64,000 bases of DNA from assembly GCF_000166275.1 (NCBI RefSeq), contig NZ_CM001023.1, positions 496,001 to 560,000 of the forward strand, written 5' to 3'. Positions 42,543-50,893 of this stretch are shown here, one piece after another; position 1 is the first letter of the stretch; every line of letters begins with the position of its first letter. The notes under the pieces were generated by a model. The model was given only the letters and a program-made list of their open reading frames with translations. It ran no database searches and was not told where the DNA came from. The translations under genes and the position numbers were made by a program. Source of the DNA: Algoriphagus machipongonensis (GTDB taxonomy: Bacteria > Bacteroidota > Bacteroidia > Cytophagales > Cyclobacteriaceae).

Positions 42543-43664
42543 CTAGTTCTTATTTTTAATCCACTCCAATACTTTTTCTGTTGGCAACTTTTCTACGATT
42601 CTTCCCTCTTTTCCTTCCATCGTTTCTGCTGCGAAAAGTGAATTGATAATAGCTTCTTCGGTGGCTTCAATTACTGCCAAAAACAAGGACGTCATGTCAT
42701 CATTTTGAAGGAATTCGGCCTTCTCTAGCTCAAGGTTAGGCTTTACATAGGGAATTCTCAAATTTTCGGCAGTGCTAAAAGCAATGACATAATCCCCTGA
42801 GCCGTTAGAAGCAATTCCTCCGGTTTTAGCTAATCCCATCATAGCTCGTTTAGCCATTCTTTCCAGGTTTCTGTCCAATACCGGAGCATCAGTAGCTATG
42901 ACAATCATGCAGCTTCCATCTGATTTTTCCAAAGCGTCTTTGAAAGGATATATTCCCAGTTTTTCTCCAACAGGTACTCCTCCTATCTGTAAATTTCCAC
43001 CAAAATTAGTCTGCACTAATACTCCCACAGTATATCCCCCAAGGCTCTCAGGAAGTTTTCTGGAGGAGGTGCCAATTCCACCTTTCCAACCAAAACAAAT
43101 GGTACCTGTTCCTGCTCCTACATTTCCCTCTTCCACGGGGCCTGATTTTGCAGATTTGATGGTTTCCATTACCTCTTCTGCCGAAATATGCATTCCTCGA
43201 ATATCATTGAGGTAAGCATCATTGGTTTCTCCCACCACCGCATTTACAGAATGGATAGTTTCATTACCAGGTAGGCTTAAACTATACTTCACAGCACCTT
43301 CTATACCAGCTGCCACACTCAGGGTATTGGTCAGAATAATAGGAGTTTCTATGGATCCCAATTCCATCACTTGGGTCGTTCCAGCCAGTTTGCCAAATCC
43401 ATTTCCTACATAAACAGCGCCTGGGACTTTTTGCTGAAAAATATTACCCCCATGAGGTAGTATAGCAGTCACTCCTGTACGGATGTTGCTTCCTTCGATT
43501 TTTGTAAAATGCCCCACTTTCACTCCCGGCACATCAGTAATGGCATTTAGGTTGCCTGGAGATAAAATTCCAAATGGAACTCCAGCTTCCCTAGGACGAG
43601 TTTGTCCAAACAATCCAGTGCCAAATAAAAGGAGAGAGCAAATGCTAAAAATTAATTTTTTCAT
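42543..43664 (-). CDS. Secreted P1-family (DmpA-type) aminopeptidase
   Basis: A 373-residue protein from the ATG at 43664, which gives a clean signal peptide (KKLIFSICSLLLFGTGLFGQ); an upstream in-frame start would add 17 residues and spoil it. Family features: ITDVPGVKVGH near the N-terminus, a long Gly-rich stretch GNVGAGTGTICFGWKGGIGTSS, and DGSCMIVIATDAP, where DmpA-like enzymes self-cleave before the nucleophilic Ser. GGIASNGSGDYVIAFST follows. Such enzymes remove N-terminal D- or L-residues or beta-amino acids from peptides. The gene is paired with a DUF3052 gene. Confidence 0.9.
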   Translation of the reverse strand: MKKLIFSICSLLLFGTGLFGQTRPREAGVPFGILSPGNLNAITDVPGVKVGHFTKIEGSNIRTGVTAILPHGGNIFQQKVPGAVYVGNGFGKLAGTTQVMELGSIETPIILTNTLSVAAGIEGAVKYSLSLPGNETIHSVNAVVGETNDAYLNDIRGMHISAEEVMETIKSAKSGPVEEGNVGAGTGTICFGWKGGIGTSSRKLPESLGGYTVGVLVQTNFGGNLQIGGVPVGEKLGIYPFKDALEKSDGSCMIVIATDAPVLDRNLERMAKRAMMGLAKTGGIASNGSGDYVIAFSTAENLRIPYVKPNLELEKAEFLQNDDMTSLFLAVIEATEEAIINSLFAAETMEGKEGRIVEKLPTEKVLEWIKNKN

Positions 43665-43768
43665 AGTCGGGATTAGTCTGAAGTAAGTAGGAAAGATAAA
43701 ATTTTTCAATTTCACAGCTCCAATTTCTCAATTTAACTATCTTCAAATTCAAAAATAAATCCAGATAC

Positions 43769-44434
43769 ATGCTGAAAAAGGAACGTTACGAAGCTTTTAT
43801 CAATCATTTTTCTGAAAACATGCCTGTAGCAGAAACGGAACTGCAATATGAGAATCCATTTCAGCTCCTAGTGGCAGTGGTATTATCTGCCCAGTGCACA
43901 GATAAACGAATCAACATGGTTACTCCTGCACTTTTCAAAGATTTCCCAGAACCAGAGTTTTTGGCAGCTTCCAATTTTGACGAACTTTTTCCTTACATCA
44001 AATCCGTTTCTTACCCTAATAATAAAACCAAGCACTTATTGGGCTTAGGGAAAATGCTGGTGGAGGATTTTAATGGGCAGATTCCAGAGACGGTATCTGA
44101 GTTGATCAAGCTCCCTGGAGTAGGTAGAAAAACTGCCAATGTTATCACCTCGGTTGTTTGGAATCAACCCAATATGGCTGTGGATACTCATGTATTCCGA
44201 GTTTCCAAACGATTGGGTTTGGTCACCCAGACAGCCAAAACCCCATTGGAAGTAGAAAAACAATTAATTCGCCATATCCCAAAAGAATATGTTCATGTAG
44301 CCCATCATTGGTTGATTTTGCATGGTAGGTATGTTTGCTTAGCACGTAAGCCCAAATGTGAAGAATGTAGCCTAACTCATTTCTGTAAGTACTTTGAAAA
44401 GAACTATGGGAAGGCTGTCAAAACGGAAGACTGA
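43769..44434 (+). CDS. nth: Endonuclease III (DNA glycosylase/AP lyase)
   Basis: A 221-residue base-excision repair enzyme that removes oxidised pyrimidines and cleaves abasic sites. The helix-hairpin-helix LPGVGRKTAN carries catalytic Lys121, and Asp139 is in MAVDTHVFRV. The C-terminal CLARKPKCEECSLTHFC gives the C-x6-C-x2-C-x5-C ligands of the [4Fe-4S] cluster. VLSAQCTDKRIN is also diagnostic. The stop overlaps the asnB start as TGATG, which suggests coupled translation with a gene of unrelated function. Confidence 0.96.
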   Translation: MLKKERYEAFINHFSENMPVAETELQYENPFQLLVAVVLSAQCTDKRINMVTPALFKDFPEPEFLAASNFDELFPYIKSVSYPNNKTKHLLGLGKMLVEDFNGQIPETVSELIKLPGVGRKTANVITSVVWNQPNMAVDTHVFRVSKRLGLVTQTAKTPLEVEKQLIRHIPKEYVHVAHHWLILHGRYVCLARKPKCEECSLTHFCKYFEKNYGKAVKTED

Positions 44435-46209
44435 TGTGTGGTATCCATTTGATTTGGGGTAAAAACGCCAATGAAGACTCTATCCGAGAGATGATGCGTC
44501 AAAGTCACCATCGAGGCCCTGATCAAGAAGAAACTTTTAGCCCATGGCCGGGACTTTGGATAGGGGTAAATCGACTTAAAATTATTCATCCTGGACAGGA
44601 AGCAGACCAACCCTTTAGCTCTGAAGATGGTAAATCATTGCTCCTTTGGAATGGTGAAATTTATAATCATAAGGCCCTAAAAAGCTTGCTTTCAAAGATG
44701 GGAGTTGAATTTCAGACGGAAAGCGATACAGAGGTTTTATTGCATTGGATCCGTCTCTTTGGGTCTGAAGGATTAAACAAGTTGGAAGGGATGTTTGCCT
44801 TTATTTATGTGGATTTAACGAATAAATCCCTTTTGGTAGGAAGAGATAGAAACGGAGAAAAACCTCTGTATTATTCACAAAATCAAGATCGGCTGATTCT
44901 TTCCTCGGAGGCCATTGCTATTAATACCCAAACCAAATCTCCAATCGACGAGAATCAATGGGAACACTTTTTCTATAACCGTAGCCCCTTATTGGGGAAT
45001 ACTTTTTTTAAAGGGATTAAAGAATGGAAACCCAGTAGGTTTAGCCAAATTTTCCAGCATTCTACCTTTCGCTGGGACAATATTGCTTTACCGGCATCCA
45101 AGGAGTTAGCACAAAATAAAGAGTCATTTAAAAGTCTCTTGGAGCAGGTGGTCCAAGAGCAATTTCACGCAGATGTGCCAGTGGGTATGATGATGAGTGG
45201 AGGAGCCGATAGCAGTTTGTTATATGCTACCTGGTACCAACAAACAGGGGTTGAGCTCCCAGCATTTACCCTTCAGGTAGAACAGAAATATAGGAAAAAG
45301 TATTCTGATGCGGATGCAGCAAGAGAGCTAATAAAGAAAGTTCCAGCACAACACCATTTGGTTTCTGTGGACCAGGATGTTTTTTGGGAAAATTGGGAGG
45401 AATACTTGTCTAGTGTCGACTTCCCTATTGGAGATTCCGCAGGTTTTCTCACTTGGTTGATTGGAAAAGAAGCAAAGAAATCTGTCAAAGTGATGATCAC
45501 AGGAGCCGGTGCCGATGAACTCTGGGGAGGATACCAACGTCACCAGGCTTTTGACTATTATTTGAACAACTATCATTGGATTAGGAAAATCAGACCCCTA
45601 CTTCAATACCTGCCATTAAATCGCTCTTATGCTAAGTTTTTAAATTCAATCAGTGATTCTGCCAATAAAACATTTCAAAATTTTGCGGCCCTTCGCCCCA
45701 TTTCTGATGATTTGGCCATGGATAGCGAGCGGAATTTCAACTCCCAATTGAGTTCGTATAAAAGAGTCCTGGATTTTGATAGGCAACAATACCTCGTTCA
45801 GGATGTTTTGAAAATAAATGATCAACTTTTGATGGCGCAGGGTCTTGAAGGAAGAGCACCCTATTTAGATCAAAAAATGCTTTCATTTTGGATGGATATA
45901 AAAACGGATTCCTTCTTAAAAAAGAAACAATGGATTCGAGAATTATTGAATGAATCCGGTTTAGAATCTATTTCTAAAAGAAAGAAAATGGGGTTTGGAT
46001 TACCACTTCAAGAATGGTTTGCTGAAAGAGGAGAATTCTCCAAAAGGGTATTTCACAGTATAAAAGCATTTGAAGCTAGTCATGGAAAGTCATTTCCTAA
46101 GGGAATGAGAGAATTAGCGAAAAACCCTGAGTCCGGGATCAAAAATTATTTTTTAGAACTCTATAACCTGTTTCTTTTGGCAGAATGGGTGAAATTGCGA
46201 AAGCTATGA
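44434..46209 (+). CDS. asnB: Glutamine-dependent asparagine synthetase
   Basis: A 591-residue protein. Cys2 (MCGIHLIW) is the glutaminase nucleophile, and RGPDQE, NGEIYNH and the SDTEVLLHW segment complete the class II amidotransferase domain (1-195). The synthetase domain has the ATP pyrophosphatase loop SGGADSS at 255-261 and later GAGADELWGGY and LEGRAPYLD. Family members amidate aspartate, but paralogues inside polysaccharide loci may amidate sugar acids. Here the gene overlaps nth by one base and the following glycosyltransferase gene by four, and precedes an exopolysaccharide operon, so a role in polysaccharide decoration is possible. Free asparagine synthesis is the default reading. 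Confidence 0.92.
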   Translation: MCGIHLIWGKNANEDSIREMMRQSHHRGPDQEETFSPWPGLWIGVNRLKIIHPGQEADQPFSSEDGKSLLLWNGEIYNHKALKSLLSKMGVEFQTESDTEVLLHWIRLFGSEGLNKLEGMFAFIYVDLTNKSLLVGRDRNGEKPLYYSQNQDRLILSSEAIAINTQTKSPIDENQWEHFFYNRSPLLGNTFFKGIKEWKPSRFSQIFQHSTFRWDNIALPASKELAQNKESFKSLLEQVVQEQFHADVPVGMMMSGGADSSLLYATWYQQTGVELPAFTLQVEQKYRKKYSDADAARELIKKVPAQHHLVSVDQDVFWENWEEYLSSVDFPIGDSAGFLTWLIGKEAKKSVKVMITGAGADELWGGYQRHQAFDYYLNNYHWIRKIRPLLQYLPLNRSYAKFLNSISDSANKTFQNFAALRPISDDLAMDSERNFNSQLSSYKRVLDFDRQQYLVQDVLKINDQLLMAQGLEGRAPYLDQKMLSFWMDIKTDSFLKKKQWIRELLNESGLESISKRKKMGFGLPLQEWFAERGEFSKRVFHSIKAFEASHGKSFPKGMRELAKNPESGIKNYFLELYNLFLLAEWVKLRKL

Positions 46210-47429
46210 AAGTAATTTACATCCACCAGTATTTTAAAACCCCAAAGGAAGGAGGGGCTGTAAGGTCCTATCATTTGGCCAAAGGCTTGGTGGATGCGGG
46301 GTATGAGGTGGAAATGATTACTGCCGGGAATAATTTAGAATATGATCAGCAGTGGATTGATGGGATTAAAGTCCATTATTTGCCAGTATCCTATGATCAA
46401 AAATTCGGGTTTATAAAACGTGTGAAGGCTTTCTTTACTTTTTCCTATTTGGCGAAAAGGCTTTTGAAAAGACTTTCTAGACCTGATTTACTGTATATAA
46501 CTTCTACTCCCTTGACTACAGGATGGATAGGTTTGTGGGCGAAGAGGAAAATGGCTCTTCCGTACATTTTTGAGGTGAGAGACCTTTGGCCACAAGCACC
46601 CATAGAAGTGAAAGCGATTAAAAATCCATTGGCGATTAAGTACTTAAAAAAAGTAGAAGCTAAGATCTATAGGCATGCGCTGAAATTGGTGGCTTTGTCC
46701 CCGGGAATTGCTGAGCATTTAAGAAAAGTAAGTCCAGATTCACAGGTTCAACTGATTCCAAATTTTTCGGATGTCCAGACATTTTTTCCACAGAAAAAAC
46801 AGGAGAGGATTCTTCAAAAGTATCAGTTGAAAGATGAATTGACTTTTGCTTATACGGGTGCTTTGGGCAAGGTGAATGCAGTAGAGGAGCTTTTGGCTTT
46901 AGCGAAAGTTGCTCAGCAGAAAGGCAAAAATTGGCAGTTTATTATTATGGGAAAAGGAAGCCAAGAACAGGCTTTGAAGCAATTGGCTAGCAAATCCCAA
47001 CTACAAAACGTGATCTTCGTCCCTTTTGGCTCCAAGGAAAAAGTAAATGAGGTGCTTTCAATGGTCGATTTTGCCTGGATTTCATTTGCTCATTTGCCTG
47101 TTTTAAAAACCAATAGTCCCAACAAGTTCTTTGATGCGATTGCCGCAGGAAAGGCTATTCTAGTCAATCATAAAGGTTGGGTTTACCAGTTGACGATCAA
47201 AAATAAACTTGGACTTACTTTTCTTCCAGGAAAAATCGAGGAGAGTTTTCACCTCATAGAAGAAATGGAAAGTAATCCTGTTTTATTGGATAGAATGAAG
47301 CAAAATTCCAGAAGATTGGCTGAAAATTATTTTTGTAAAGAGATCGCAATTTCCCGACTGATCAACGTGATAGATCCTAATAATATTCCTTTCGATTCGA
47401 CTGATGAAAAGGAATTTAGAATTGCCTGA
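46206..47429 (+). CDS. Glycosyltransferase family 4 (WbuB-like)
   Basis: A 407-residue cytoplasmic glycosyltransferase starting at the ATG that overlaps the asnB stop (ATGA). The N-terminal half shows YIHQYFKTPKEGGAVRSYHLA, a common start of the WbuB/WcaI type, and the donor-binding C-terminal domain has FAYTGALGKVNAVEELL, NVIFVPFGSKEKVNEVL and the PNKFFDAIAAGKAIL motif with the usual acidic E/D-x7-E replaced by a DA-type end. It transfers a sugar to a lipid- or sugar-linked acceptor; donor unknown. It probably acts with the exopolysaccharide genes downstream. Confidence 0.9.
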   Translation: MKVIYIHQYFKTPKEGGAVRSYHLAKGLVDAGYEVEMITAGNNLEYDQQWIDGIKVHYLPVSYDQKFGFIKRVKAFFTFSYLAKRLLKRLSRPDLLYITSTPLTTGWIGLWAKRKMALPYIFEVRDLWPQAPIEVKAIKNPLAIKYLKKVEAKIYRHALKLVALSPGIAEHLRKVSPDSQVQLIPNFSDVQTFFPQKKQERILQKYQLKDELTFAYTGALGKVNAVEELLALAKVAQQKGKNWQFIIMGKGSQEQALKQLASKSQLQNVIFVPFGSKEKVNEVLSMVDFAWISFAHLPVLKTNSPNKFFDAIAAGKAILVNHKGWVYQLTIKNKLGLTFLPGKIEESFHLIEEMESNPVLLDRMKQNSRRLAENYFCKEIAISRLINVIDPNNIPFDSTDEKEFRIA

Positions 47430-47607
47430 ACCTCCTAGATTTTTATTTTGGTTTTTTGAATTAACAAAAAAGTTGATTTGATAAAATCATTTGTTTTTCA
47501 AACACATGGGACAATTGCGAGTCGGCCTAAACTTAGATTTTTTAAACTATTTGTTTCTTGGTTAGTTGTATAGACTCAATTATTTACGATACCTAAAACC
47601 AACTAAA

Positions 47608-48564
47608 ATGAAAATTTCAGAATTTAAGAAATGGCGTTTTTTGTCGCTTTCAATGGCTCTTATGGTCATGGTAGGCTTCACTTCATGTGATGACGACGAT
47701 GATGATATGACCCCAGAACCAGAAAATCTTGTTGAAGTGATCGATGGAGATCCTGACTTTATGATTTTATCCTCAGCGATTGCCGAAGCTGGTTTGGAAG
47801 GAGCTTTAAGTGGAACAGGCCCGTTTACTGTTTTTGCTCCAAATGATGCGGCAATTGAGGCTTATATCCTTAATAACAGTCTCACACCAGCTGATTTATT
47901 GAGTAATGCTGAATTGGCAGATATTTTAAGCTACCATGTTGTTTCAGGTAGTGTTATGGCCGCAGATGTAACTGCAGGTTCGGTAAGCAATTTAACTTCA
48001 GATCCATTTTTTGTCAGCATAGATCCTAGTGGAAGCGTTTGGATCAATGGTAATACTGAGGTGATTGCTACAGATCAAATGGCCAGCAATGGTGTCATTC
48101 ACACTTTAGACTACATTATTACTCCTCCTACTCAGAGTATTGCAGAAATTGCAGTAGAAAGTACTACGGCAGCAACTCCAGAGTTTACACAGTTAGTAGC
48201 GGCATTAACTAGAGCAGGCCTAGTGGATGCGGTAAGTGGAGGATTTGAAGATAACCTAACTGTTTTTGCCCCAACGGATGCTGCGTTTGAAGCTCTTTAC
48301 GAAACCTTAGGAGTTGATGGAGTTGATGATATTGATTTGGATCTTTTGACGAGTGTATTACAATATCATGTGGTTCCTTCAAGAGCTTTCTCACAGGATT
48401 TAAGAGATGGAGCAAGTTTACCAACGTTATTAGAAGGTGAAAGTCTAACTGTGGATCTACCAGGCTTAATGATTAATGAAAGTAGCTTGGTTCCTTCCAT
48501 GTTAAATATTCATGCTACGAATGGAGTCATCCATGTGATTGATCAAGTGATCATCCCAGAATAA
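47608..48564 (+). CDS. Lipoprotein with two fasciclin (FAS1) domains
   Basis: A 318-residue protein from the ATG at 47608, giving signal MALMVMVGFTSC with lipobox GFTSC and an acidic D-run just after the cysteine. That run could mark surface export of lipoproteins in Bacteroidota. Two FAS1 domains follow (about 45-180 and 182-318), each with TVFAPNDAAIEA or TVFAPTDAAFEA, YHVV and a C-terminal NGVIHTLD or NGVIHVID. FAS1 domains mediate adhesion and matrix contacts. It is a single-gene unit ended by a strong terminator. Confidence 0.93.
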   Translation: MKISEFKKWRFLSLSMALMVMVGFTSCDDDDDDMTPEPENLVEVIDGDPDFMILSSAIAEAGLEGALSGTGPFTVFAPNDAAIEAYILNNSLTPADLLSNAELADILSYHVVSGSVMAADVTAGSVSNLTSDPFFVSIDPSGSVWINGNTEVIATDQMASNGVIHTLDYIITPPTQSIAEIAVESTTAATPEFTQLVAALTRAGLVDAVSGGFEDNLTVFAPTDAAFEALYETLGVDGVDDIDLDLLTSVLQYHVVPSRAFSQDLRDGASLPTLLEGESLTVDLPGLMINESSLVPSMLNIHATNGVIHVIDQVIIPE

Positions 48565-48580
48565 TTTTTCCTGCTAAATG

Positions 48581-48614
48581 AAAAAGCGAGTCTTTAATAA
48601 GGCTCGCTTTTTTT
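48581..48614 (+). terminator. Rho-independent terminator
   Basis: AAAAAGCGAGTC (48581-48592) and GGCTCGCTTTTT (48601-48612) pair over 12 bp (one G-U), with an 8-base loop and a T-run on the plus strand. It ends the fasciclin gene; the A-run on the other arm could also serve the convergent gldB gene. Confidence 0.88.
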
Positions 48615-48643
48615 ATTTTATACCAGTGAGATTTCGGTTGGAA

Positions 48644-49651
48644 TTATTCGTTTGGGTTTCTCGGTCTATAGCCTGATTGTCTAAATATTTGCTCCGCATC
48701 AGGATTGTCCATGAGTTCTACAAGGCTGACATCTTGGTTAAATTGATAATCATCAACGATATTCCAACCCAACCATCTTCCTAATCTACCAGGAGCCTTC
48801 GTGCTAATAGCATCTGTAAAAGGAGCTTCGCCCATGTATTTTGTGATATCAAAAGGATTGGTCTCATAGAGCAGCTCATTTTCTACAAAATGTGACCAGA
48901 TATACTCCTCATTGGCATAGCATTCAGCAATCTCATCTTCGGTATAACCAATGATATATTTTTCAGAAGTACAGGGTAAGATTGCCTTTGTAAAATGATA
49001 GGCTTTGCCGTAATAGATCATTTCAGCCAACATGGTATTATCAGCTGGGTTGGTTTTATTGAACTTTGAAGAGATTGCCGTTACTATCATAGGAACGATA
49101 TATGGGCTATCATATCGTTCTGCCATGTACCGAGGTAAATCTGGTTGGAATTCGTGGCTCGGGGGAAGGAAATAATCTAAACCAATGACGATTAGATCTT
49201 CACTTAAAATTAGGTCGCTGTTAAAGCCACTTAAAAAGGTATAGACTTTAGGTACTTTAAATTCAGGGAAATAGTATTTGATATATTTAAAGGCATTCTC
49301 CAAGTCTTTTTCTACCTCAGAAAGATCCTGAAAATGAACTTTGACTGAGTCGTAAAGAACATTCATGGCAGAATCTTGGTGAATGGCGATTAATTCTGAT
49401 ATCAAAGTGTCAGGTGAAGAGTAGAGGCTCCTGCCTAAATAGTCTTCCGCGAAATCAGGATATTTTTCGATTAGGAATTCAAAGTCTTCGGCAGATTTTG
49501 CATTGAAAAACTCATCTTCCAAACGCGTGAATTGCAAGTTTAAATCCTGATCTAAAATCTTGGGGTCCAGCTGACATTCTTCTGTGCTTTTTTGGCAAGA
49601 AAAAACTAGAAGTAATAAGAATGAATAAAGAGAAAATCGGATGAATCTCAT
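48644..49651 (-). CDS. gldB: GldB-type gliding-motility lipoprotein
   Basis: A 335-residue protein from the ATG at 49651, which gives a lipoprotein signal (SFLLLLVFSCQKS, lipobox VFSC); an upstream TTG start would put 30 residues ahead of it. The body matches GldB-like proteins: FLIEKYPDFAEDYL, YIKYYFPEFKVPKVYTFLSGF, LIVIGLDYFLPPSHEF, PRYM, and the C-terminal APGRLGRWLGWNIVDDY and QIFRQSGYRPR. Proteins of this family are needed for gliding in flavobacteria and are widespread in Bacteroidota, also in non-gliders. A TACTTTTG that fits the -7 consensus lies about 20 bases upstream (49672-49679), without a clear -33 element. Confidence 0.85.
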   Translation of the reverse strand: MRFIRFSLYSFLLLLVFSCQKSTEECQLDPKILDQDLNLQFTRLEDEFFNAKSAEDFEFLIEKYPDFAEDYLGRSLYSSPDTLISELIAIHQDSAMNVLYDSVKVHFQDLSEVEKDLENAFKYIKYYFPEFKVPKVYTFLSGFNSDLILSEDLIVIGLDYFLPPSHEFQPDLPRYMAERYDSPYIVPMIVTAISSKFNKTNPADNTMLAEMIYYGKAYHFTKAILPCTSEKYIIGYTEDEIAECYANEEYIWSHFVENELLYETNPFDITKYMGEAPFTDAISTKAPGRLGRWLGWNIVDDYQFNQDVSLVELMDNPDAEQIFRQSGYRPRNPNE

Positions 49652-49758
49652 GAAATTGGCTTTTATCTGCTCAAAAGTAAGTAAACGAACTGAAGTCCTT
49701 TTTATTAATTCAAAGAATTCCATTTTGAAGGTCAATAGCAATTAGTTTACTTGCCTGA

Positions 49759-50763
49759 GTGAAGAATAAATGGATCACGGCAAAGGCAATTTTAAATTAT
49801 CTGACTTTTATTAAAGTCTGGAATTACTTGCTTTTGCAACTTTCTTTTCAATTTTCCCGGCTTGTGGGAAAGCCATTGATTTGGGGCAAACCAACAACCT
49901 TGTCTATAGAGCCAACCACCAGTTGTAATTTGCGCTGTCCTGAATGCCCATCGGGACTTCGGTCATTTTCTAGGCCTACAGGTATGCTTCAGGAAAATCT
50001 GTTTGAAAATGTGATTTTAGAGAATAAAAAGCATTTGAGTTGGCTTCACCTTTATTTTCAAGGAGAACCTTTTTTGAATCCCCGATTTCTGGAAATGGTA
50101 AAATTTGCAGATAGTAATCGGATTTTTACTTCTACATCTACTAACGCTCACTATCTGGATAGAAAAACTGTGAAATCGATATTGGAGAGTGGACTTCGGC
50201 AGTTGATTGTCTCCATGGATGGGATTTCACAAGACGTATATGAGCAATATCGGGTAGGAGGAAATTTGGAGAAAGTACAAAAAGGCTTGAAATTATTGGT
50301 GGAGGAAAGAGAAAAGTTGGGTTCAAAATTTCCAAGAATAGTTTTGCAGTTTTTGGTTACAGGACAAAATGAACATCAACTTCCCGAATTAAAAAAATGG
50401 GTGGAGGAGATGAAAGTGGACGAACTCCAATTAAAAACTACTCAGATCTACGATTATGAAAATGGTTCCGAATTAATTCCTACAGATCTTGGGTACTCTA
50501 GATATATTCCTGATGGACAGGGAAAATGGAAACTCAAAAAGAAACTCGAAAATAAATGTTGGAGGATGTGGCAAGGGGCCGTTGTGACTTGGGATGGAAA
50601 AGTGGTGCCCTGTTGTTTTGACAAAGATGCATCGCATGTGATGGGAGATATGAAGCTCCAACCTTTAACTGCTATTTGGGCATCCAAGGCATACCAGCTA
50701 TTCAGATTACAGTTGCTGACAGATCGAACTCAAATTGAAATCTGTAAAAATTGCACTGAATAG
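49759..50763 (+). CDS. Radical SAM protein with SPASM-like C-terminal cluster
   Basis: A 334-residue protein starting with GTG, as no in-frame ATG fits. The radical SAM cluster motif is C56-x3-C60-x2-C63 (SCNLRCPECPSG), followed by LHLYFQGEPFLNP (the GGEP-like SAM contact, here QGEP) and LIVSMDG. The C-terminus has further cysteines (NKCWRMW, VVPCCFDK, EICKNCTE) in a SPASM pattern, so auxiliary Fe-S clusters are likely. SPASM proteins modify peptides or small molecules; the substrate is unknown. It stands 131 bases upstream of the exopolysaccharide export gene on the same strand. No precursor-peptide gene is evident nearby. Confidence 0.88.
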   Translation: MKNKWITAKAILNYLTFIKVWNYLLLQLSFQFSRLVGKPLIWGKPTTLSIEPTTSCNLRCPECPSGLRSFSRPTGMLQENLFENVILENKKHLSWLHLYFQGEPFLNPRFLEMVKFADSNRIFTSTSTNAHYLDRKTVKSILESGLRQLIVSMDGISQDVYEQYRVGGNLEKVQKGLKLLVEEREKLGSKFPRIVLQFLVTGQNEHQLPELKKWVEEMKVDELQLKTTQIYDYENGSELIPTDLGYSRYIPDGQGKWKLKKKLENKCWRMWQGAVVTWDGKVVPCCFDKDASHVMGDMKLQPLTAIWASKAYQLFRLQLLTDRTQIEICKNCTE

Positions 50764-50893
50764 CAATAAAGGTAGTTTTCGGGAAAGTTGGTTTTTGGAA
50801 CTATATTTGGTGAAAATTAGAAATACAAGGATTTTTAATCCCCATATTTGTTGGATATACACCCGCTTTAATCGGATTACCTCTCTTATAAGC

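Noticed and set aside
50735..50893. 53-residue N-terminal extension of the SLBB export protein
   Set aside because: The extension overlaps the radical SAM gene and would bury the signal peptide that starts cleanly at the ATG at 50894.
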